Positions 12,504 to 22,041 of a stretch of DNA of 64,000 nt are shown here, one piece after another. The translations under genes were made by a program, and so were the position numbers. The first letter of the stretch is position 1. Each line of letters opens with the position of its first letter. The notes under the pieces were generated by a model. The model saw only the letters and a program-made list of their open reading frames with translations, did no database searches and was not told the DNA's origin. The stretch comes from Lumbricus rubellus (taxonomy: Eukaryota; Annelida; Clitellata; Crassiclitellata; Lumbricidae): positions 45,526,193-45,590,192 of the forward strand of contig OX243815.1 of NCBI GenBank assembly GCA_945859605.1, written 5' to 3'.

Positions 12504-12690
12504 TCAGGTATTCACCGACGATGAGGCTCTAACAAAACTTCTCCATTTCGGCCGGTCTCTTGCGAGTTCTCTTGCCTTTCCTAGCTCCATTCCTCTGTCT
12601 TCTATGTCCTCCCGTACGTTGTCTATCCATTTCTTCTTCGGTCGTCCTCTGCTCCTCGTTCCCTCCACTTCTCCGTGCAGCGTCATAATC
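12504..12690 (-). mobile_element. 3' end fragment of a LINE (ORF2 C-terminus)
   Basis: The minus strand reads GEVEGTRSRGRPKKKWIDNV, REDIEDRGMELGKARELARD and PKWRSFVRASSSVNT then stop, a LINE ORF2 tail. (ATC)n tracts flank it on both sides. It lies 3' of GT92 copy 2. Confidence 0.8.
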
Positions 12691-12716
12691 ATCATCATTA
12701 TCACCATCATCACCAC

Positions 12717-12757
<41 letters not shown>

Positions 12758-12790
12758 CCATCAACATCAACATCATCATCATCAGCATCA
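12682..12790 (+). repeat. (ATC)n trinucleotide microsatellite
   Basis: ATC units directly after the LINE fragment at 12504-12690. The following AGCATCATTACGATAACTGC, CTCATCGACACCATCAT also occurs at about 12330-12367, so part of the tract is duplicated. Confidence 0.93.
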
Positions 12791-13013
12791 TTACGATAAC
12801 TGCCTCATCGACACCATCATATCATCGTTATCGTAATTATCAGCAATGTAACGACTAGTAGCCTATGCTCTGCTGACAAGCACCCAGGTATGGAGAAGCA
12901 ATAAATGCAGACTTAAATATTTCATACACAAATAACACATAAAAGAACTGCTGTCATTAGAGAATTATCAGACTGGCGATGTATGAATCCAGAAATGGTG
13001 ACTGATCCAAACG

Positions 13014-16000
13014 TCACGTTCTGCAGCCATATGACGTTGTTCGTGATGCAACGCTGGCGAAGAGTTGTTTCTGGTATTTCCACATTTGACGATTAGTCTT
13101 GTTGCCAGAATATGCTCCTAAATCTCGGTAATGAAACAGTAGACCATCACCTTCGTCAACCATCGCATTCACATCTCCATTCCTCACGAGACTACTGTCG
13201 TAAATCTCATGAACATGCCACATAAGAAGTCTCTCCGGTCGACCCATAACCTTCGACCTTTGCTTCCAAGGATTCAGCTCATCAGAACAAATTGTCTTTG
13301 TCAGAGTCTTCAACTCGTAGCCTTTCACTCTGAACGGCTCTTTTACAGTTGAATCATTCGCTGTTTGCATATGAAAGAAGAGATTTCGGAAATTGTAAGA
13401 AGCTATTCTATCTACATCTCCGGATTTATTGTTCTTGTGGATATGGTTCAGCATTGTCGTCCAGTCTGTGGTCCGTGTTGGAACAATGAATTCGTCCATA
13501 TCCTGCTGGATGACGTATTTTGTTTGGTACATCACTCTGAAGAGACAATCGTTCATAGCCACAATCTGACCGTGGTAGTGTACGTCTTCATGTTTAAACG
13601 GAAGTACGAAACTGTTCAGTTCCACAAGTCCAATTTTGGAATAGTACCAAAGACAAGAGATCAGTTCCGGTTTGGGAGACTGCAGGTAAAACACGAACTT
13701 GTCTGCTCCTAGTAATCGATTCAATTCGATGAATTCTATTATTTCCACCGTTTTCATGTAGTCTCCGAATATCGGTGGAATGCAGATGGTGACATTGGAG
13801 ACTTTGTTATCATCATAGATAAATGTGTTGCTTCCATTTGTGGAAAGTTTTTCAAAGTTCCGTCTCCGTGCTATGAGATCTGTGATGCGCAGGTAGTTCT
13901 GTGGACTTTCACAAGTAGCACTTACCAAGGACACGGCAGAGAGTGGTGAACGTGCTACGTTATTTGGAAGACTACACAGAACCATAGCTGGCATGAGTCT
14001 GAAATCATAAGCAGGCTACAGAATAATTGTTCACATTTCAAGATATAGGGTAGAGGGGAGGCCAAAACCGTTTTCGCTCAATTACAATATGAGTACCATT
14101 TCAAGGATGAAAATATTGTAAGAGCTAGCGCTGAATATTGCAAATAATGTTTTTGTGTTCGATAAAATCCCCCAAACGACGACGTTTCAAAATAATCAAT
14201 TACCAGGTGCTCATATTTATTTTTTCAAAACCCTTGTGACCTATAAAGCCTAGATGCGTCATTTAAACACAGGTACCGTGCTCTATTTGACTAAGAAAGT
14301 ATTTTGGACTGACTTTCTAAACCTTTTAAGTTTTAACAGAAGAAAAATTACGTAATAAGAATGGATCTGCCATACATGCAAATGACACTGAGAACTGTCA
14401 CATGAGGAGGAGGTGGAGACGGTGGATTAGGAAGTGGTGGTGGACTACGAGGAGAAGGAGTAAGACTGTAAGAGGATGAGGAGGCGGAGAAGGCGCAGGA
14501 GGAGGAATAGGAGGATGAGAAAGAGGAGGAGGAAGAGGAGGAAAAGATGAATAGAAGTAGGAGGAGGTAAAGGAGGATGAGAAAGAGGAGGCGGAAAATG
14601 CGGAGGCGAAGGAATAGAAGAAGGAGGAGGTGAAGGAGGAGGAGATGAAGGAGGAGGAGGAGAAGGAGAATCGAACGTGGAGTTCTTCGTTCCGCGCCAG
14701 ATTCTCTTTCACGAGTCTCTTTTACTAAAGGCGCTATAGAAGTTTGTAATTAAATGACAGACTCATGTTTTACCGACCTGTGAGATGTGTCCTCTACATC
14801 AAGATTCGTAATAGCCACCACCGGCATGGCGAGTGGTAGATCGACCGTTTCGTACCAGAACAGACAGTGCCAGTTTTTCATTGCATGGTCAACCAATTTT
14901 CTTGGCAGAGCTGTGAAGATCCGAACCACCGGAAGTTCCTTTGAATCAACATCCGGTGCCAGACGATCGTCCAGGTAAGCGGAGTAGACGAAGGAAGAAG
15001 AATTCACTTCCACCGGCTGAATAATAAAATCATATCATCTAGTGTATCGGTTTGTAATTTAGGGTAGGGCCTATAGTGCATTGTAATTTAGGGTATAGTG
15101 CATTGTTGAAATGATATATTGTGCAGTACATGCAGTCCAGTGGTGTAGACCAAATTGAATGTTGTGCGCTTTGCAATGCAGTGCTTTGCATCATGGAGCA
15201 GTTTGTTTGAACAATTATATATTAGAGAAGCGATTCATTATAATAGCACCGTAACACAGTCGGATCCAGAATAGATCATACATACGTAGCCTAATAATTA
15301 TATGAGAGCTCAGAAGTAGTAAATTAATAATTGCCATGTAGTATGGAGAAGACTTAATAGCAAATCAGATATGATAGAAACCACAATGAAAAGGAAACTG
15401 AAATTATTCGGACACATCCAAAGAATGAGTGATGATAGAAAGATAAAGAGCATATTGACGGGAATCATGGAGGGATCGGAGAAAAGGGGAAGACCATGCA
15501 GAGAACGGTTGCAGGACATTGAAGAATGGTGTGGGATGAATGAACAGGAACTGACACATCGGGCACAGGACAGAGAAGTATGGAGAGCAGTGTTCAAGTG
15601 TGCAGTGGACACCTACGGGCTGTTAGCCCACGGATAAAGAAGAAGAAGATGGCAGTAGCAATTTATGTTCTACATTGTAGTGAATTCGCACTACTGTGTC
15701 TGGATTTTACAAATTCGGGGCTGTTAGCAAATGATGTTGGAATGGTTTTAAAAGTAATGACCAATAGGCCTATAATTGACCATCGGTTAGCCTAAAATCG
15801 GCTGCACAACTCTCGTACGCACGTAGAACCTAGCCAGCTCGCCCATGCACGCAGTGCTGGTGTTTGACAGACGTGTTAAGAGTTCCTGGTCATACTGTAG
15901 GGTAACTAGGGCTAGATAACTTATTCAAGATAAGATATGGTTAGGAATGGAATGGTGAGGTAAGATAAAGTTGGGTCTGGAATATCTCGTGTCAATAGCT

Positions 16001-16915
16001 CGATTATCTAATGAGGGTAGGTATTTTCAAATTGCTGTTGATTTATGAATGTATTTGACTAATGGCCTATTGCTAAATTAATATGCAATTGATGCTCCAC
16101 TGTTTTACTTTATTCATTCATTCATTCATTCATTTATTCATTCATTCATTCGGACATTTATATAGCGCTCCTTCAAGTAAAAAAATACTCAGAGGCGCTC
16201 CCGACTCCAGCGCGCCCAAAGAGAACAGTTTTAAGTTTAGTAAGGAACGATCCTGTAAATGTTTGGTATGCTTAGAAGGTAGAGTACTAGCTATAGTGAT
16301 AAAAGATACTTTGAAGATATCTCTGGTAATAAATGGAGGTTGTTAAAAAGGTTGGGTAGAAGTTCAAGCTGTTTGGTCTCAAGTACAGGATCGATAGCAA
16401 ATAGTCCTACAAATTTATTTCAAGTCTAGTGTAAGTACCAAGTAGAACACGTATAACACTTTAACGACCATCTGCTTTTAGTAAGCCCACACATAATGTG
16501 TAGGCTTATAGAAAAAAGTACCGTGTCTCAATGGTAGCCCTACAACTTTACGAATGAGTTCACTTACCTGAAAGTCATTCTCACTCGCTCCTCGCATGGA
16601 AATCTCTGGTCTCACGATTTTGCAGTAGCATGGGATTTCGGACGAGATGCCTTTGCATAAGTCTCCAACTCTTTGGTGCCTGATATCCGCAGACTTATTG
16701 CCAATAAAGTCAGGCTGAACCGTGAACATCACAGAGCAGCAGTTGCTGTATAAGCTTACACCGCCTTGCTGTCTCAATAAGGCAAGACCAGCGATGAATA
16801 TCAGTGCGAAACAAAACGCCAGCCAACGGAAGGCCATAATATTTTTTCGACCATGGAAACATATCCGTAGAGGGCGAAAGCCAAATGCGACAGGCTTTCC
16901 AGCAGAGTCGTTCAT
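13014..16915 (-). CDS. GT92 family glycosyltransferase, copy 2 (complete)
   Basis: Three exons, 16915-16568, 15016-14778 and 13998-13014, give 1572 nt in frame, 523 residues plus stop. Residues 1-26 are cytosolic, and 27-47 (MAFRWLAFCFALIFIAGLALL, here split for reading only by its start MAFRW and end LALL) form the signal anchor. A Cys-containing stem follows (DLCKGISSEIPCYC). Exon 2 carries LPVVRIFTALPRK and the conserved WHCLFWYE. Exon 3 holds the catalytic domain: GDYMKTVEIIEFIELNR, then QQDMDEFIVPT with Asp at about 362 and 364, then FRVKGYELKTL and MGRPERLLMWHVHE. The protein is likely an inverting Golgi transferase of family GT92. Splice sites are CAG/GTAAGT, CACAG/GTCGGT and TTTCAG/ACTC, phases 0 and 2. 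The start was chosen because it is the first Met and aligns with copy 1. It lies about 4.7 kb upstream of copy 1 in tandem orientation. The donor substrate was not deduced. Confidence 0.9.
14403..14685 (+). repeat. Purine-rich (GGA)n-type microsatellite
   Basis: Interrupted GAGGA units in intron 2 of GT92 copy 2, at the position matching 6430-6570 in copy 1. Confidence 0.93.
15330..15660 (+). mobile_element. 3' end fragment of a LINE (ORF2 C-terminus)
   Basis: An 88-codon frame (15371-15637) reads KRKLKLFGHIQRM, GSEKRGRPCRERLQDIEEWC and AQDREVWRAV, ending LLAHG. This is the usual C-terminus of many LINE ORF2 proteins. A short AAG-rich tail follows the stop. It is 5' truncated and sits in intron 1 of GT92 copy 2, antisense to it. 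Confidence 0.8.
16105..16240 (-). mobile_element. SINE 3'-domain fragment with (TGAA)n tail
   Basis: On the minus strand, GGAGTCGGGAGCGCCTCTGA...GGAGCGCTATATAAATG is followed by (TGAA)n. Same module as 5750-5845, in intron 1 of GT92 copy 2. Confidence 0.6.
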
Positions 16916-17190
16916 TTCGAAGATTCGTATCGTATAATTTCAATTCGTACTTTATTGATAGATATAAAATTATACTTATTATCTGGGCTCAGGGCACCAG
17001 CTTCTTGAGGAGCGTTTCGTCAGGTCAGCGCGGTCCAGAGTTAGTGCTGACCCAATGTCTGTGTCATAATAATAATAATTTTCAACTGCAACAGCGCTTG
17101 CTTTTGTGAGAATGAAGACGATGAAATACCCTTTTCACCTCTCAGTAACAGACGATTAATTTCAACGCTGTGTGCAAATAAGAGGGACTC
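16916..17190 (-). promoter_or_regulatory. Conserved block upstream of GT92 copy 2
   Basis: Counterpart of 8335-8640, with CTCAGGGCACCAGC, GAGCGTTTCGTCAGGTCAGC and CAACAGCGCTTG, the last also in copy 1 as CAGCGCTTG. Confidence 0.4.
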
Positions 17191-17599
17191 AACAGCGCAA
17201 GTGCGGTGGGGTGGAGGGTGGAATGTGGAGGGGTGGGGTATTCGAGGCCTGTGTCTCCACAGCCAGAGAAATATCGTTCAACGTGGAATACTAGACTAAA
17301 GTTTCGTAATTTACGTCTGGACTATATTGGGCATGATGTCTACAGATCTTATGTTAGGCCTATACATAGGCTTTTCAAGTTCAGCTCGTGTTCGATGTAG
17401 TGGGTCAACGTTACAGACCCCACATTCGTAAAGACGCTGGTAAACATATTTAACAGTTACTGTAGGCACACGTGTATTATAGCCTAAGCTCGCTTAGGCC
17501 AATAGCGTGGGTTGATGATAATAATTATGATGATAACACAATTTTTGCGCTCAAATCCATTCTAATCAACTCTATTCGCCTATGAATTGAACCTAAAAT

Positions 17600-17935
17600 T
17601 TAATATCTTCCTGCAACTTCTTTGAGAACGTTGTAGAAACGTACGAAAGCATCAATCGTAATGAAACCATTGGTGTAACACATTGGATGATTTGGATCTA
17701 TTCTCTGAATTCACGTGCAATCTTTGCCGTGTCCAATGACCATGTCCCATAGTTGGCAGAAGACCACACACAGGTCTAATTTACACCCATTTCGGGTCTA
17801 ATGATTAATACACTGGTATCCAATCTATACCTGATTTTAGGCCCAATTTAGTCATGATTTCGACCCAATGCAGAACCACGTTACTCCTTATGATTGTTAT
17901 GACTGGTTTTGACTAAAGGCCTATTCACACCCAAC
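17600..17935 (-). repeat. Dispersed repeat, inverse copy of 59570-59880
   Basis: The inverse reads TAGTCAAAACCAGTCATAAC, then GGAGTAACGTGGTTCTGCAT, GACACGGCAAAGATTGCACG and CAATGTGTTACACCAATGGT, each also present in the plus strand at 59580-59815. Unclassified; no target duplication seen. It lies 5' of GT92 copy 2. Confidence 0.75.
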
Positions 17936-18264
17936 GGACCATTGTTTCACCTTTAGTGTAGGCCCATAAGGCTATGACTACCGTATGTTCTATAGCAATG
18001 CTCTTTGACCTCTTGACCCAGCAACGCCTCAGTGATTCAGTTAACTAAAGTAACCAAAGCTCTATAAGGAGAATGGAGCTGCAGCTGTTCTAAGTCGGAC
18101 CACTTATCACATGCCTTCTATTGTAAATCACATGATCATTATTATAGTTAGGCCCTACTACTCTTATGGGACGTGGAGCGCGGCCACAAATGACCCTTAT
18201 TCTCCTTTTTATCAATCTGTCCGAACCTGTGCAGCCTACGGAGTGACAACTGATCTAGGGTGTG

Positions 18265-18560
18265 CTAGACAGACGGACAGACAAACGGACGGACAAACGG
18301 ACAGACAGACGGATGGACGAACGGTGATAGACAAATAAGCAGAAATTCAGACAGGCGAAGATGCAAGCAAAGAGATAAACAGCGAGAAAGGGAGCGAGAG
18401 GGTGTAAGAGATGTTGATATATAGGGTACACATCGACTGACAGACAAACAATTAGACTTAGGTTAAGAGGGAAGAGAGAGAGAGACAGACGGAGACAGAT
18501 ATACAGAGAGACAGACAGAGACAGACAGACACAGAGAAAGGGGAGGTAGAAAGATAGGTC
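18265..18560 (+). repeat. ACAG/GACA-rich simple repeat
   Basis: Imperfect GACAGACAAACG and AGAGAGACAGACAG units over about 300 bp. It lies between GT92 copy 2 and NTPDase copy A. Confidence 0.9.
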
Positions 18561-19029
18561 GAGAGAGGAGAAGGATGTAGATTGTAGAAGGCCACCTGTG
18601 AGAAACAATCTATCGAGTGTTCAGTTATATTGTACCGTGGATGATTGAAATGGGATTATGGCACAGTCGATGGATCGGGTTAAGCACAGTGGGTCTAAAA
18701 TTTTGAAGCATGATGATTGGTTGATTAATTGATTGATTGATTGCTGGATATATGGATCAGGGCTGTAATCAAGGGTATACGCGGATAATATACGGCGTAT
18801 ACTTACCTCCGGGGATGAGAACTGTACTTAGCGTATAGGCCTACTGGTGATGAAGTACTTGCATGACAGCTGCTTTGATTTTTAAAGTAACTTATCAGTA
18901 TCATTGATTAGCTTCAGATGAGCTTCGCCCGCTGACAAGTGGCTTTCAGAATGCCCCAAAACGAGTCCATAATTATGGTTGCCACTCCAGACCCCCGTTC
19001 CGCGTCCGCCATAGTCCGGTAATTTTCTC

Positions 19030-20061
19030 GGTTGTAGGACAAAACCCCCCTGGACAAAACCCCCCCGGACAAAAAACCCCCGGACATTAACCCCCCGGAC
19101 AATTCCCCCCTAGGGTAGGACATAACCCCCCTGGTAGAATATATTGCGCATAAGTTGTCGTACTATAAAACGGTGGTCCGAAGAACGCAAGTTGGATTGA
19201 TTAAAAGAATTCTCGCTAAATAGAAGCCGGATTGATACAAATAAATTTTACTTAAATGGGAGCTGGATTGATGAAAATGTTCTTGCATAAATAGAAGCTG
19301 GATTGATGAAAATGTTCTTGCATAAATAGAAGCTGGATTGATGAAAATGTTCTTGCTTAAATGGAAGCTGGATTGATGAAAATGTTCTTGCATAAATAGA
19401 AGCTGGATTGATGAAAATATTCTTGCATAAATAGAAGCTGGATTGATGAAAATGTTCTTGCATAAATAGAAGCTGGATTGATGAAAATGTTCTTGCTTAA
19501 ATGGAAGCTGGATTGATGAAAATGTTCTTGCATAAATAGAAGCTGGATTAATGAAAATGTTCTTGCATAAATAGAAGCTGGATTGATGAAAATGTTCTTG
19601 CTTAAATGGAAGCTGGATTGATGAAAATACATTTTCTTAATTTGGAGCTGGATGGACTAATATAATTGTCATTTAAATAGAAGTTGGATGAAACGAATTT
19701 TTGCCTCGTTGTAAGCTGGATTGCTGACAACGATTCATGCTGTACTAGATTACACCATCAGGTACTAGCCTCATATCGGAATGACTGAATGACACTAACA
19801 AGTTATAAGTTCACGCTTGAATGACAGCGACAGGTGTTTACCCGTATGACACTAATTAATTGACACAGCACGGGGAACTGTATAATTAGCCTAAGTTTAA
19901 GCAAATTATATGTCTACCTGCACTTGTGCAGCAAAGGGGGGAATTGTCCGGGGGGTTAATGTCCTAGGCTAAATCAGGGGGTTTTTGTCCAGGGGGTTTT
20001 TGTCCGGGGGGTTTTTGTCCGGGGGGGGGGGTTTGTCCAGGTTTTTTTTTGTCCGGTCACC
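19030..20061. mobile_element. Inverted-repeat element with iterated G/C-run boxes, carrying a minisatellite
   Basis: The left arm (19037-19135) repeats CCCCCCGGACAAAA-like units. The right arm (19935-20056) repeats the inverse TTTTTGTCCGGGGGG. The outer ends GGTTGTAGGACAAAA and its counterpart near TTTTGTCCGGTCACC are loosely inverted. Both sides are flanked by AATTTTCTC (19021-19029 and 20062-20070), a candidate 9-bp target duplication. The core is mostly a 35-bp minisatellite. No coding frame. It lies between GT92 copy 2 and NTPDase copy A. Confidence 0.7.
19190..19735. repeat. 35-bp minisatellite, about 15 units
   Basis: AGCTGGATTGATGAAAATGT begins units at 19261, 19296, 19331, 19366, 19401, 19436, 19471, 19506, 19541, 19576 and 19611. 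Two unit types alternate: CATAAATAGA (type A) and CTTAAATGGA (type B) endings, approximately A-A-B. Edge units at both sides are diverged. The long minus-strand open frames through it arise from the repeat and are not genes. Confidence 0.92.
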
Positions 20062-20577
20062 AATTTTCTCATGGCTGCCTGGCTCAGCTCTGGTCAGACT
20101 CAGGGAGGTACACCAAGACCAAGTAGTTCTTACTCGGGTCTGAAGTTTGTAGCAACGTCGGGAATGTGACAATGCTATAATATGCTCCTAAACTTAGGTA
20201 TAGGCCTGGCCTTCCCGTTGAATGTGTTGCTCAGTTAGAAACAATGTTGCAGAATGCGGAAGGCTGTAGACATGGAGACCAAGTTGCTCAGTGGTTTACC
20301 TTTTTCAGAACAAAGCACTCTGATTAAAAGTCGTTTAGACAAGGGCCACGCGGTCTTCAATTAACATGTCATTTATTTCTCCTCCAGAAAGGTCTCTATT
20401 TTAATTACAAGCAACGTTTCTTGCACTTAACGTAGTGCTGTAACTATGTCCGATTGTCCGTCTGCCGACCTCGGCCACTTCTCTTCGCCCACTCCGCTCT
20501 TTTGACCGTCACGATCTCTTCGTCCCGTGAGCTAGAACTGCCATGGCTAAACGCGAGATTTTGCTTTCATTGACCCT

Positions 20578-20815
20578 GCACTATGGACCCAGCTTCCTCC
20601 TCCGACGCATTGATCCTTAATATCAACTAGTGGGCCAAGTGCCTATTTTCGTTATCTCAAGAGAGCCAAGACCACTTTTTTATCTCATGGTCTCACCCAC
20701 TGGAAGCGCCTCCAATTGGTGAGCAATGCGATAGGCGCCATATAAATTTATATATACAATGCAATACAATGCAATTCACACACAACTCAGTTTAAAGAAA
20801 TACTTATAAGCCTAA
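20578..20815 (+). repeat. SINE-like repeat, matches 45580-45815
   Basis: Contains CAACTAGTGGGCCAAGTGCC, CTCAAGAGAGCCAAGACCAC, GGAAGCGCCTCCAATTGGTG and GGCGCCATATAAATTTATAT followed by imperfect (ATACA)n. It lies in the segment shared 3' of both NTPDase copies, so it predates the duplication. Confidence 0.7.
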
Positions 20816-21838
20816 CTAGCTGTGGAACCCGGCGTTGCCCGGGAAATTTTGGGTTTTCACCTCCCCCTCCACGCCACCCCGCTCCAACCCTGCTCACCGC
20901 TCCCCCGCCCTCGTCCCACCCCTTCCGCACCCACACACCACCCCTTTCCGCTCCCACGCTGCTTACCGCTCCCACCCCAGCCATCGTTTCACCTTTTCCG
21001 CTTCCATACACCGCTCAACGGTTCTACCCCGCATCACCCAGCATCACCCACGGCCCTACCCCACCTCCAATCGCTACGCCCTTCTCGCTCTCTGACCCGG
21101 CACCACCCAGACTCCACTCTTGTGCGGTTGCAGGTGTTTCCCGGAACATTTTGGTTATCCCTTGCACATTTTTGGTAAACCTCTCCCACAACCAAACCCG
21201 ACTCGCCTTTGCGGGGCGGGGTGTGTATGCTGACTGTGGGTGTGATGGTCCTGGTCGCATTCTATCTTTAGCCGCAAGGGGTTTCAGGTGTAAATTTGTA
21301 AAAGCTCTGAAACTGCGCGAATATAGCCCCCGCGCTGGCCTCCGTGTTTAGCTAGATTCGTCAACCACTTCACTGGTGATCATTAAAGATGTGAAACTAT
21401 AGGCCTATGCGTATAATTATGGACAAACAAACGCACACACATACAAACACCCACATTCTGACATTCACATTCTCATTTCTCTAGTCTATGGTCAATGCTC
21501 TGAGAGCGCCTATTAATAACTTGATTAATACTGTGAGCGGCAACAATGACGTCATTCAAACTGCCATCTGGTTAATAATGGCGACGCAAAGTTAAATCTC
21601 TCCTTCAAATAATCTGTATAGGCGCAAACTACCACATCGAAATTGTAAATGTCCATAACTCTGGTTTTAAAGTGAGTTAGGAGCTGAAAATAGTCACGAT
21701 GACTTCCACATTCGCATACGAAGACTTTACAAAATATTTAGTCGTTGAAATTCGTTCGCCTTCAGAACCTTTGACCGGGGGAGATTTGCGCACAACGGGA
21801 CATCGCCACAGAATCGACTTTGCCTTATGGTTTAAGAT
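20815..21838 (+). repeat. About 1 kb inserted repeat 3' of NTPDase copy A
   Basis: Starts ACTAGCTGTGGAACCCGGCG, TTGCCCGGG and ends near GGTTTAAGATAG. Flanking sequence (ACTTATAAGCCTA before, TATGTCAGTTGTGATAATTA after) is nearly contiguous 3' of copy B around 45800-45960. The block was therefore inserted after duplication, or lost from B. C-rich tracts, no convincing coding frame. Confidence 0.6.
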
Positions 21839-21891
21839 AGTATGTCAGTTGTGATAATTAAAATGCCATTTATTTTTATTCCAGTCAGATC

Positions 21892-21897
21892 TTTATT
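21892..21897 (-). terminator. Candidate polyadenylation signal, NTPDase copy A
   Basis: AATAAA on the minus strand about 145 bp after the stop codon, conserved in the copy-B flank (45989-45994). A second AATAAA lies at 21875-21880. Confidence 0.4.
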
Positions 21898-22041
21898 TTA
21901 ATGACAACCAAAGATGACATGTCATATCGTTGTGAATAGGCCTATCTTAGGCCTTTGTCTATAGCCTATTATGTTCTCCAAACAGTCTCTAAAATGCTGT
22001 GCTGATCATATTATGGTTATATGGCTGGTCCTGTAATAGGC

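Larger units (their letters stand above)
8641..13013. other. Intergenic space between GT92 copies 1 and 2
   Basis: Holds the MITE-family fragment (9050-9215), the pyrimidine-rich repeat (9866-10330), a short tandem duplication of ACTTTCACTTCGATTCGACC (about 10349 and 10416), (TG)n, the truncated piggyBac and hAT fragments, and (ATC)n with a LINE end. No gene seen. Confidence 0.6.
17191..22041. other. Intergenic space between GT92 copy 2 and NTPDase copy A
   Basis: Contains the dispersed repeat 17600-17935, simple repeats 18265-18560, the inverted-repeat element 19030-20061, the SINE-like repeat 20578-20815 and the inserted block 20815-21838. No gene seen; 20071-20577 shows nothing recognisable. 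Confidence 0.6.

Noticed and set aside
19163..19632. Minus-strand frames with repeated QEHFHQSSF
   Set aside because: All three frames of the 35-bp minisatellite are open, so the peptide repeats carry no evidence of coding.
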